This document shows positions 1-7,861 of a stretch of 10,114 bases of DNA, in pieces. The notes under the pieces are model-generated. The model saw nothing but the letters and a program-made list of their open reading frames with translations, ran no database searches and was not told the origin of the DNA. How positions within the stretch are numbered: position 1 is the first letter of the stretch; each line of letters starts with the position of its first letter. Source of the DNA: Phoronis ovalis (Eukaryota > Phoronida > Phoronidae); assembly GCA_028565635.1 (NCBI GenBank), contig JAOXYB010067711.1, positions 1-10,114 on the forward strand, in the 5' to 3' direction. Made by a program: the position numbers and the translations under genes.

Positions 1-364
1 TACAAAGATGGCTTTACAACTACAGAAACTATACATCATATGATGGGCATCTGTCTGCACCCGCAGACCTCTTGTTTATTACCTAAATCGTTTTACACAC
101 AACTTATTCGTTGGACACACACTACCAGTTCATCTAGTAAGTACAATTTATGAGAATTATGCATCAAGTTTGTTGAGAATAGATATCTCACAGCTTTTCC
201 ATCAGTTGATTTACATCCTTTTTTCTGTTTTATACAGATGCCAGCTACCAATCAATTACACTATAAATAAAGGTTTATCCGACTTTAAAAAATCACGAAA
301 GAAAATTGTAGAAAAAGAAATTATTGACTACATTATACCTCATATCAACAGGAAAAATTTCTAA
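1..364 (+). CDS. Candidate short exons of an unrecognised gene, partial
   Basis: No protein family was recognised. A segment at 67-136 is preceded by an acceptor-like CTGTCTGCACCCGCAG (51-66) and followed by a perfect GTAAGT donor (137-142). A pyrimidine-rich tract then leads to TATACAG (231-237), with a second AG at 243-244. Splicing 136 to 245 keeps one frame open (PLVYYLNRFTHNLF... into LPINYTINKGLSDFKKSRKK...) to a TAA at 362-364. Splicing to 238 instead stops after about ten codons. The intron would be 101 or 108 bp. The last exon is rich in Lys, Asp and Ile, unlike the surrounding noise. No start codon is identifiable, so the gene would begin upstream of the window. The three frames of 1-136 stop at different places and none is clearly superior, so this could also be decayed or chance sequence. 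Confidence 0.3.
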
Positions 365-1246
365 ACATAAATTTATTTTTAATTTCGAAGATTTATAATA
401 ATTTCTATTGAATGTATGCTTGATTTGCATGACTGTGTAATAATAGATGGGAGATTAAAACAGCCATGGATGAGAAGACAGCATTGTTTTCAGGGTTCTT
501 TACCCGGGGGTCTGACTCAAATCGATGGTTCTTTGGCACGCATTTGTGTGTGTGTGAGCAAGAATGCGTAAAAAGGGGGATTTGTTTTTAAAAGAACTAA
601 GCATGTTAACGCGCATAACGCATTTAGGGTTACATTTTTCGATAAAATATACAAAAGGGTACCTTATTTGATTAACTGTACGCGTTTAGGGTATCTAAAA
701 TTTCTTCTAGTCAGAGAAAAGGGGTCAAAATATAAAAATGGGAAAAACCCATTCACGCACATGGAATATATAGAGTAGGAATATATTTTCTATAACAGAC
801 TGTAGGCCACCTGGTGAGAAAACGTGGAAACCGGACCCAGCACTTGGAAGGATTCCCCTATGCGAAATTACACCAATTTTTTAATAAGTGATCAAAACAA
901 CCAATCGCAAGGAAAAGGGAGGAAGATGAAAAATTTGCATATTACAGCTAGCGAAAAATAGCATTAAGGTGGCTTTGGCATTTATTAGGTAAAACGCTGC
1001 TATTGTTTGTCACCTCACTGCATAAAAAGATCGCAATGTCGTTAGCTTCATGTTAGTAATTGATAAGGTGTTTTACACCCAACAGGACTATTATAACTAA
1101 AGTTAGTTAGAACATGACCATTAATACATCTACAACGAAAGACATTATCAGAACAAACCAGTGTAGGTCCTTCAACCAATTCAAATCCCCCCTCACATAA
1201 TTTATATCACCTGCTGCCACCCAGAGCACTTTCTACTTACAACACC
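365..1246. other. Non-coding stretch with one small cysteine-bearing ORF
   Basis: No gene, RNA gene or mobile element was recognised. The one item of note is a 41-codon ORF on the plus strand (466-591) whose ATG lies in a near-ideal GCCATGG context and whose C-terminal part contains four cysteines (CVCEQECVKRGIC). It has no signal peptide and no similarity I recognise, so it is treated as a low-confidence observation. Confidence 0.4.
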
Positions 1247-1263
1247 AGAGAGAGAGAGAGAGA
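1247..1263. repeat. (AG)8 dinucleotide microsatellite
   Basis: Eight perfect AG units plus a trailing A run from 1247 to 1263. It is short and probably polymorphic. Confidence 0.9.
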
Positions 1264-1329
1264 CCCAAAATCAGAATGAGCATGTATGAGATATATAAAA
1301 CAAACAGATACTCCAACTCCACTATATCA

Positions 1330-1485
1330 TGCCTAGTATCAAATTTCCAATAAATTGTCTTTGCTCTTTTACTAATTTTTTTTTTAAACTGCTTTTATGA
1401 TTTTTGATGTGATGCTTGTTTTGTATTCGGGCTATGGTTGCAATTTCAAATAAACTATACATTATTATTATCATAATTATTATTA
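1330..1485 (+). mobile_element. Possible 3' tail of a non-LTR retrotransposon (LINE)
   Basis: A T-rich untranslated-looking segment ends in TTTGTATTCGGGCTATGG, then AATAAA (1449-1454), then about ten bases later an imperfect ATT-rich run (1461-1485). A polyadenylation signal closely followed by a simple-sequence tail is typical of LINE 3' ends in invertebrates. No reverse-transcriptase codons were recognised upstream, so this would be a heavily 5'-truncated copy. The upstream limit is arbitrary, and an ordinary gene 3' end is an alternative. Confidence 0.35.
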
Positions 1486-2382
1486 GAAGTGGTTCTTTAC
1501 TCCGACATTTTTATGTATTATATATTTTGTGAATGTGTATTTCTTTTGTCAACATAGTATGTTTATAGTATTTTGTAATTTCCTGTGCGCCGCGAAATAT
1601 TCCTCACGGTTTAATTTATTTGTATTAGGTTTTTATAATTCTCGTTATATATAGGTTAAATATTTATATATTTTATTTTTGGCTTTTGATTCCACTATAT
1701 CCACTTACAGTGGACATGCTGTAAATGAGGTTTTGAATTACCTGTTAGTAAAATGGTATGTTGGGCTAGAAAATCATACTTACTACGGAGGGGTCAAACT
1801 TATTTTGTCGGTGCAAATTATGAGAACTAACCCAGGCCTGGGAAACTAACCTATTTGTCTTACATAGATTACGGCATTTATAAGAGTTAATGGCCCGGTT
1901 ATAGCTTTAGTATTCTTTTTTATTCGAAAATGCTTTTACACCTTTTAGTTGGACATTGCGTTTGTCTTGTTTTCAATGGGCGTATTGTCATTTTGTGGTA
2001 ACAAAGGGCGAAGCCAGTATTTTCTTTTATACTACTTTTAATAACTGCAAACAATTGTTTTGAAACAAAAGTGATGTGCAATGAACTTGAAACTGCCTTA
2101 ATGTATATGTGAAGGCACTATATGCATTATTAATTGCTTTTATTAATTTATCAATATATTTTAATCTAACACCGAATAAAATATTATTGAATAAGGCTGG
2201 TTGAACGACACCCTATAGCTGGATTATTGAATGAGTGATTCCTTTGTGCTTTAATTCACTGGTACTTTTATTATCACTCGCATTTTTCAGTTTATAGTGA
2301 TGTGATAGTGAGACAAGTATTTTGATAATATCCTGGCAATAGTTCTTTGCAATCAATTAAGCTAAGCAGAGAGTATATACAG
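1486..2382. other. AT-rich non-coding stretch
   Basis: No supported gene, RNA or repeat was found. Short ATG-initiated frames (for example 1930-2001, hydrophobic, 23 codons) occur but are no better than expected in AT-rich DNA. Confidence 0.5.
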
Positions 2383-2443
2383 GGATATATTCCGTTACAG
2401 GCCCGGGCTACAAGCCGGATCACGGAGGACAAGATTATTTAGG
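2383..2443 (+). other. Weak candidate internal exon with GTAAGT donor
   Basis: The donor GTAAGT (2444-2449) is a perfect consensus. Upstream, one frame is open from 2361 and reads GPGYKPDHGGQDYLG just before the donor, with local GC content higher than its surroundings. Possible acceptors are TATATACAG (ending 2382) and CCGTTACAG (ending 2400), both with poor pyrimidine tracts. No family was recognised and no partner exon is identifiable. Confidence 0.2.
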
Positions 2444-2449
2444 GTAAGT

Positions 2450-2844
2450 GCCTAGTATGTTAAGATTTCGACTCTTTGCCCCATTTACATTGTGAAACTA
2501 TATTTTTCTTGTGTGACTATGAAAAAATCACCTCTAGTTTGTTTCAGGGGTTATAGTTTAACTATACATGATGACGATCTGACTCTACTGAACATTGCGT
2601 AAATCACTGCACCCCTCTCAGTTATAATATAATAGTTTACAGCATTGTATTAATAATTTTTTTTAAAATGCGAAATGTTATGTTAAAAATTTTTATATTA
2701 CATTTATTTATTAAAACTGTAAATATAAAATGCGCCGTGATATTTCTTGTCCCTACCCGCCCATGGACTGAACTCTGTCCCTTTTTGGGGAGGGGTAAAA
2801 TTTTAACTAGTTTTTAGAATTTATTATATATGTAAATATTGTCC
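2450..2844. other. AT-rich non-coding stretch
   Basis: Nothing supportable was seen here. A 49-codon hydrophobic ORF (2668-2817) was considered and not accepted. Confidence 0.5.
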
Positions 2845-2901
2845 TTACACGGTATCAAATTCTTTACTCAGTATCAAAATATTTACCCGGTATCAAATGT
2901 C
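2845..2901. repeat. Three-copy 19-bp tandem repeat
   Basis: Three adjacent 19-bp units start at 2845, 2864 and 2883, each beginning TTAC and containing [GA]GTATCAAA. The spacing of the shared TATCAAA core is exactly 19 bp both times. The copies differ at several positions, so this is an old minisatellite and not a recent slippage product. Function unknown. Confidence 0.85.
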
Positions 2902-3275
2902 TTTCTGGATTTGTCTCCAGTGTATATTTTAGTAAATCAAGAACTGTGTACTTCAAATTGTATAATCGAGTTATCCGCTGTATTCTTCCAGTGAAAAAAG
3001 TTCAATTTATTTAACTAATACGATGCGGTTGCCCGGTAGTATACTTTTCCTAAACAAAATAAGTCTGTTTCAGTGTTCTGTAGTTGTTTACAGATAAACG
3101 TAGATGTCTATACGTAAAGTTGAACGTGTGAAGGTATTACAAAAATAATATACAGAAAACAGTCAGAGCACATACTAATACGCCCAATGTGTTAACATTT
3201 ACAAATACAGTTAATACATATAAATTGTACTGATTATAATGTTTATATTAATCATTTCAAAATTATCAGTAATCA

Positions 3276-3380
3276 ATGAAAAGACACGCAGTTTTTTTTC
3301 TTTTTACATTAGCGCTTGCATGTATATCCGATCATTATGAAGACCTCTTATATCAAATGGTAGATGGTCCAGGTTCATAA
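3276..3380 (+). CDS. Candidate small secreted peptide or first exon with signal peptide
   Basis: This 34-codon ORF starts at the first ATG after an in-frame TAA (3270-3272), which fixes the start. Its N-terminus, MKRHAVFFLFTLALACIS, is a textbook signal peptide: basic n-region (KRH), ten- to twelve-residue hydrophobic core and a small-residue cleavage region. The remainder, DHYEDLLYQMVDGPGS, is acidic and ends at TAA 3378-3380. No family was recognised. The ORF may be complete, or it may be a first exon that splices at the CAG|GTTCAT site (GT at 3373), which would give the phase-1 junction common after signal peptides; that donor is weak. The T-rich run coding for the hydrophobic core also resembles a splice acceptor (CATTAG ending 3312). 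The start has T at -3, a weak initiation context. It lies about 80 bp upstream of a LINE fragment. Chance hydrophobic ORFs are frequent in AT-rich DNA. Confidence 0.35.
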   Translation: MKRHAVFFLFTLALACISDHYEDLLYQMVDGPGS

Positions 3381-3458
3381 TCCAGTTTTTTTTGTATTGT
3401 TTCAATTTCAGTAATTTTTCCAAACTGAAAGTAAGAATATACCAAATATTTTAATCAT

Positions 3459-3812
3459 TTGACAATGAACACTATATCAAATCGACTATGCCTAGAGCAC
3501 GGGCCTAGAGCTAGGAGACGTTGTTTTCCCAATTTAGATGCGGCATTACCTCTCAGAATAGAGTCGGGCAGATATTCAAATGTTGAATTTCGTAACAGAA
3601 TTTATCACCACTTGCAATTCTCTAAATTTGTTGACGAAGAAATAAATTTTGTTTGTAATTGTCCCTTATATTCTGATCTGAGAAAAAACCTGTTTCCATA
3701 CAAAAGTATCAATTACTTGATAAACAATGATAAGGTAACCTTATTGTCATTTGTACAAGGTATTCCGGTGATTTATCTGTATGTACTGAATAAGCTTTTA
3801 GAGACGAGGTGA
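3459..3812 (+). pseudogene. Decayed C-terminal end of a LINE-type reverse transcriptase protein
   Basis: The 118-codon open frame has the order typical of the region after the reverse transcriptase domain in invertebrate non-LTR retrotransposons. It carries a PLRIESGRYSN block, then an arginine-rich RNRI, then the DEEINFVCNCPLYSDLRKNL block, then a hydrophobic C-terminus ending shortly afterwards. In intact relatives this segment is a zinc-knuckle-like motif (Cys-x2-Cys ... His-x4-Cys around 'R-I-C-x-x-C ... E-D-E-x-H-F-x-x-x-C-P-x-Y'). Here the first two cysteines are replaced (RIYHHLQ) and the histidine is Asn, so the binding site is lost. The stretch before PLRIESGRY is not clearly homologous. 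The frame opens with TTG, with the first ATG at 3465, so it is an internal fragment and not a true start. It is a 5'-truncated dead copy; a polyadenylation signal follows. Confidence 0.75.
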
Positions 3813-3985
3813 AAACTAGTCAGCATCAAAATTAATATTTATGTATCTTATAAACGCTTTAGGACATTTTCTGTTTGAAATACTATTATAATATGCCATA
3901 AAAAGATACAAGATGTGCAATTGTTGTAAGGCACATCAAGTTTCATGTTTGTTCTTTTGTTATACCCATGTTACTATAATAAAAT
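3813..3985 (+). mobile_element. 3' untranslated tail of the LINE fragment
   Basis: Directly downstream of the reverse-transcriptase stop codon is an AT-rich non-coding tail ending at an AATAAA signal (3978-3983). Its position and length suit the 3' UTR of the same retrotransposon copy. No poly(A) run or target-site duplication could be identified, so the exact end is inferred. Confidence 0.5.
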
Positions 3986-4154
3986 CTACTTTTAAGAAAT
4001 GTTTCTTTTCTGCTTGGTAATAAACAAAATAAAAACGCGAATTTTGCAAAACACATCGCCATTTAATAATAAATAAATGTTTTATCGTTTATATTCACAT
4101 AAAAATATCCTATCACTAATCATTCGATGAACTTATTTTGTAGTAAACAGTAAA
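3986..4154. other. AT-rich non-coding stretch
   Basis: Nothing was recognised. Confidence 0.5.
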
Positions 4155-4160
4155 ACTTAC

Positions 4161-4226
4161 CATATGCGGAGCAATTTTAAAGTTAGATGGAAAAAAAACA
4201 GTAGCACAAACACGTAACTTTTTCAT
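4161..4226 (-). other. Weak candidate first exon, minus strand
   Basis: On the minus strand an ATG at 4226-4224 opens 22 codons (MKKLRVCATVFFPSN...) that run in frame 0 to a perfect GTAAGT donor (4160-4155). The start has a weak context (T at -3) and the hydrophobic stretch is too short for a convincing signal peptide. No downstream exon was recognised. A 22-codon open run before a chance GTAAGT is not improbable, so this is only a lead. Confidence 0.15.
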
Positions 4227-5367
4227 GGAATAAAGTTATATAATAGCGAAACATTTAAAAAAGTGTAATCGATCACCCGAATCGATCATAGACTGTATTA
4301 TCAAATTACAATAGTTTCATTAATGATTATAATAAATGTTTATTTCAGAGAAATATCTAAAAATAATTAATACAGAGAAATAATGTACAAACATATACGA
4401 AGCACTCTCTGGAAGCACTACAGTCGCAATATTTTATCAAAACAGGTGACACAATAAATATTACAAATATATCAGTATACTTCGGATCGCCAAAAATCTC
4501 AACAACTAGATTCAAAAGAAGTTTCATTGCAACATGCATTTATAAGAGAATTACCTAAAGATGAGATCTTCGATAAGAAACCAACTATCTTGTTTCTTAA
4601 TGGAAGGTATAAGAATACGTGCAGATTGTAATAACAAACCTCTTATTCAAGTAAATTTGTAATCAATCGAAATCTTTCAGGAATTAAAAAAGAAAATTGT
4701 GCAAAAAAAAAGAATGTGTCACTAAAGATTTTTATATTTACATTTACGTATAAAAATATCACATTTCGGCATACTGTTTGGGAGTATGATAACTAAGTTA
4801 CTGTCATATTAGGTTTTTACCTTCTAATTTTGCTCTTGGCATGATTTTTTTGTATAGGAATTTTTGGATGTCACTGCTAATAATACGTATAGTAATTCAA
4901 GATAATATGTCAAGACAGGACATAACAAAGAGTGTATCCGATTAAAAGAAAATATTCTCCGAGAGGGACTTCGGTATTTCGAAATTAATTATCCTGGGTT
5001 CATATTTCATAATACAACTTTAATTTATTCATATTTAAACAACGATTGCAACCTAAATTTTCTTGTTAGCCTGGTTCGCATGAAATATACCAAATGCAAA
5101 ATAAACGAGTAAACAATTCTCTCTGTTTACAAGAGACATGTGGATTAAAAATACGATTTCGTAGCAGAGCTCTCTGCGGCGCCACGGCTGATCAAAGAAA
5201 ATAGTGCTGAAAAGGGTTTAAAAACATAATTGTGTATAATATATATTTATATCCGGACATTAGCTTACACATTTGTAAACAGTTCTGATATCCGACTATG
5301 CTTGGACTTTATTATGCTTGCTCCCGGGTTTACTCAGGGTACCTATAAATGTGGATTTCCCTTTACA
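4227..5367. other. AT-rich non-coding stretch
   Basis: No supported gene, RNA or mobile element was found. A 60-codon minus-strand frame (4357-4539) and a 61-codon plus-strand frame (5230-5415, starting at TTG and running into the tandem repeat) show no recognisable domain or coding pattern. A short imperfect palindrome, GCAGAGCTCTCTGC, lies at 5164-5177. Confidence 0.5.
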
Positions 5368-5519
5368 GTGGATCCGGTTTTTGACCAAATTAGCAGAGAG
5401 GAACCGTTTCTTTAATCAAATTAGCAGAGAGGATCTGTTTTTGGCCGAATTAGCAGAGTGGATCCGGTTTTTTGAATAAATAAGCTGAGATGATCTAGTT
5501 TTTGACTAAAATATAGCGG
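5368..5519. repeat. Five-copy ~30-bp tandem repeat (minisatellite)
   Basis: Five diverged units share the pattern GTGGATCCGGTTTTTGAC followed by CAAATTAGCAGA. The GATC-type core recurs at 5371, 5401 (GAAC), 5432, 5461 and 5492, giving spacings of 30, 31, 29 and 31 bp. The last two units are the most diverged and the final one fades out near 5519. The ~30-bp period is not a multiple-of-three array through all units, and the frames are broken by stops, so it does not encode a protein repeat. Confidence 0.9.
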
Positions 5520-6176
5520 TTTTTCAATACACAAAATCTGTTTTTTAAGCTACTGCCGCACATCCCTACCCAAACTTTTGTGAAATAGCTGTGGCATAAC
5601 AAAACAAGCTTAGGTAAATTAGGAATATCTCAATGTTTTCCAGCTGGCATATTAAGCAAACTAAGAACATAATGTCCGATGAAGTAAATTCAAATTGATT
5701 TATATGCATTTAATAATAATTCCCAAATTTAAATTGTAACTCGCGGATGACTTTAGAAAATAATATTTAAAACATTTTCTACCAGTACTGGCCAAGGTGA
5801 AGGGGCTATTTTTTGCCACTTTCTTTTCTATAAAACAAAAATGTAAAGCAGTCTGATAAGTTTTGAAAGAAACACCCTGATTCTTAATACATGGTGTCTT
5901 TTTAAACATATGCTACATCATTTTACACATCATGAGGGCTGTCCATCTTCATTTGCTTCCCCCCCCCGGTGCATTCGACACTCCAGGACGAACTTTCACA
6001 CTGGTGCTAATACCAAGTTGCATTAGCACATTCTTCAAGCATTTCATATTTTTATTATCTTTATTAGTTTTTTAATGTACATGTATCCCTTTGATTTAAA
6101 TTGTTTCACGTATTAATTTTGTTAATATATTGTTTTTTTACAGAACGAGATTTTGTAATTTTATTCGTATACTACC
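5520..6176. other. AT-rich non-coding stretch
   Basis: No gene was recognised. A run of nine C residues occurs at 5959-5967. A 69-codon minus-strand frame (5700-5909) has no recognisable features. Confidence 0.5.
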
Positions 6177-6206
6177 TGAGACTAATATTTACCCATATTA
6201 GTCTCA
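6177..6206. repeat. Perfect 12-bp inverted repeat (hairpin), 6-nt loop
   Basis: TGAGACTAATAT (6177-6188) and ATATTAGTCTCA (6195-6206) are exact reverse complements separated by TTACCC. No poly-T follows immediately, and its role (transposon remnant, cruciform or RNA hairpin) is unknown. Confidence 0.85.
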
Positions 6207-6383
6207 ATACATTATGTATTTTAAATTTAATATAATTATTAACATTAAAATCAGTAGTAATTTATCATCGTTTTTTTCCTTTCACGTATACAGTTCCACG
6301 TATGAATTACTAAAATTGACCTTTAAGATTTAGTATTTTTTAGGAAACGGTCATTACATGATCCAAATTTTACATTTTCTACA

Positions 6384-6690
6384 ATGAGATTTTTGGGCAT
6401 GCTGCAAATAATAGCATTTTTGCTAATACTCGTCTGTCATGACACAGGTAAGATGTATTGTTTATAAATTCGTGTGATTCGTTTTTTTTTATAAATTATA
6501 CGTGCTATGCCCAAATCTGCACCGCGCCCGGGATTTTAATATTCCCTTTTTCAATTTATTATTAAAGGTATCACTATCGTACAATTTAAATTTATACACA
6601 GTGTTTCCTAGTGGTATCGAGATGAGTTGTTCCCTGTATCAAAACGAGAACCTGTGTAGACATACAAGCCGTACGGCATGCAATAGATAG
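6384..6690 (+). CDS. Candidate two-exon gene for a ~50-residue secreted cysteine-containing peptide
   Basis: Exon 1 (6384-6447) begins with ATG in a fair context (A at -3) and encodes MRFLGMLQIIAFLLILVC then HDT, a strong signal peptide with one arginine and a fifteen-residue hydrophobic core. It ends at CAG|GTAAGA, in phase 1, as is common for signal-peptide exons. A 154-bp AT-rich intron (6448-6601) ends in ATTTATACACAG. Exon 2 (6602-6690) continues the frame as VFPSGIEMS, CSLYQNENLC, RHTSRTACNR and stops at TAG 6688-6690. The total is 50 residues with three cysteines after the signal (spacing C-x8-C-x7-C). No family was recognised with confidence. The CSLYQNENLC block resembles the end of the vertebrate insulin A chain, but the paired cysteines and a B chain are absent. 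Exon 2 ends within a perfect hairpin. An alternative acceptor near 6568 gives a shorter, cysteine-free product. No polyadenylation signal precedes the hAT-like element at 6914, so transcripts might end within that element. Confidence 0.45.
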
Positions 6691-6698
6691 TTGCATGC
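6676..6698. repeat. 8-bp perfect inverted repeat spanning the stop codon of the candidate peptide gene
   Basis: GCATGCAA (6676-6683) and TTGCATGC (6691-6698) are exact reverse complements with a TAGATAG loop. The loop contains the TAG stop (6688-6690) of the candidate secreted peptide frame. Confidence 0.8.
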
Positions 6699-6739
6699 AC
6701 TTGAAGGCGTTACAGTCCCTACAGTCCGACCCTTTCAAT

Positions 6740-6870
6740 ACCGTGATCCTTTATTTTTGGGATCATCTCAAAAGTTATCGCAATGACCCCAAACGTATAG
6801 CGTTTAATGTAGGGGGCATGGGGGTAAAATCCACCTACGTTTATGGGTTAGTGCGAAATGAAAAAATCAT
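6740..6870 (+). repeat. Dispersed repeat, copy A (plus orientation)
   Basis: The 55-bp core (6759-6813) begins GGGATCATCTCAAAAGTTAT and matches the reverse complement of 8747-8801 at 51 of 55 positions. Weaker similarity continues to about 6870 through a GGGTTAGT motif and an A-rich stretch. A 66-codon frame runs across it, but all four core differences between the copies alter the amino acid, which argues against protein function. The family is unknown; a non-autonomous mobile element is the likeliest explanation. Confidence 0.7.
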
Positions 6871-6913
6871 GCCTTATATATACGATATTTATTAAAAATC
6901 ATTCCTTAGTAAA

Positions 6914-6924
6914 CAGTGGCGGAT
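6914..6924 (+). repeat. Left terminal inverted repeat of the hAT-like element
   Basis: CAGTGGCGGAT is identical to the reverse complement of 7925-7935. Beyond 11 bp the two ends diverge (TTACGG versus CCAGG). Confidence 0.8.
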
Positions 6925-6958
6925 TTACGGGCGGTCGTGGAAGCCGCGCGCCCCCCCC

Positions 6959-7081
6959 CCTTCCCAAGAATTAATTTTATATGTCCATAGAGATGTTAAC
7001 CTAGATTATGAGCGTATCATAGATATATTTGCCAATAAAAAGCAAAGAAGAATGCTTATGGTTAATCCTGTTGCCGACTGA
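6959..7081 (+). pseudogene. C-terminal remnant of hAT transposase
   Basis: An open frame runs into LYVHRDVNLDYERIID, then IFANKKQRRMLMVNPVAD and a TGA (7079-7081). This is the pattern of the extreme C-terminus of hAT-superfamily transposases, after the dimerisation domain: a hydrophobic segment with 'HRD', an acidic/aromatic stretch, 'ID.FA', then a basic 'KK.RRM' block just before the stop. In a full transposase of several hundred residues this is only the final ~36. Nothing upstream fits the rest of the protein: catalytic acidic residues, BED zinc finger and dimerisation core are all absent, with the left transposon end only 35-45 bp away. The reading frame is intact over what remains, suggesting a fairly recent deletion. 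The identification rests on motif memory and not on an alignment. Confidence 0.65.
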
Positions 7082-7281
7082 ATCATTATTATTTATCTAG
7101 AGTGTGTCCTGCATTCAGATTGTTTCCTCATGGTTGTCCGTGCTCGGTATATTGTTACCTGTATCTAGTTATGATATAAGTTCGTGCTAACTGATGATAT
7201 GTTTGTATACACTGCTCACCATTATTGTTACAAGTGCTACTTGTATATAAAGATTATAAGTTATATTTTGTTGTTCTTTAA

Positions 7282-7291
7282 AATAAATAAA
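7282..7291 (+). promoter_or_regulatory. Overlapping polyadenylation signals in the hAT-like element
   Basis: AATAAATAAA contains two overlapping AATAAA hexamers about 200 bp after the transposase stop codon, a sensible place for the transposase mRNA end. They are also the first canonical signals downstream of the candidate secreted-peptide gene. Confidence 0.5.
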
Positions 7292-7861
7292 CGTATGCTG
7301 AAAACAAAAAGAGTGGTTAAATTATATGTCCTTTCTCAAGAAGAACCATCAGGTGGTTGATTTGGACTGTGATTTAAATAATTTCTTACAGAAGAATTTC
7401 CGAAGTAAATGTACCGATTACGTTACAGAAATGACAGAAAGATGGACAAAAAGCGAAACGTGTTAATTTTATTGTCTATTATTAGCCAGTACAATGACAA
7501 TGCATGTCTCGTTAGGTCTAGTAATTCTAAGCTAACTGACGTGATAAAACCTCCATTTCAATACTGAGTAAAAAATATAAATTCAAAATAATTATACTGG
7601 ACGTTTAGGTAAAATCTACAAATAATTAAAAGCTGAATGTGCAGCCCTGCATGTAGACTGACCTCAGTCCCTCTGGGATAAAATTAGTGATTTAAAAAAA
7701 AAAAATTGTCTTAACAATAATAATTTATGTTTAAATGTATAAAAAGGAGCGCAGAGTGTTATGGAAAAAGAGTCTCTGAATGCATCAGATTGCAGGAAAC
7801 AGCACCAAATATTCAAAAATTTTCCCAGGGGCATACCCCCGGACCCCCCTAGTTTCCTTTC

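Noticed and set aside
1140-1200. TTCAAATCCCCC resembling a tRNA-type B box, suggesting a SINE
   Set aside because: No matching A box at the proper distance, no cloverleaf and no poly(A) or simple tail specific to it.
2668-2817. 49-codon hydrophobic plus-strand ORF
   Set aside because: It is long hydrophobic only because the DNA is T-rich; no proper signal-peptide structure, start context or conserved pattern.
4357-4539. 60-codon minus-strand frame with a hydrophobic N-terminal stretch (MKLLLNLVVEIFG)
   Set aside because: The hydrophobic segment is interrupted by a glutamate, the residue composition follows the AT-rich background, and no domain, splice partner or polyadenylation context supports it.
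5230-5415. 61-codon plus-strand frame
   Set aside because: It opens at TTG, runs into the 30-bp tandem repeat and has no recognisable motif; it is best explained as chance.
6695-6895. 66-codon plus-strand frame as a gene
   Set aside because: It covers dispersed-repeat copy A. All four core differences from copy B change the amino acid, so there is no sign of protein-level constraint.
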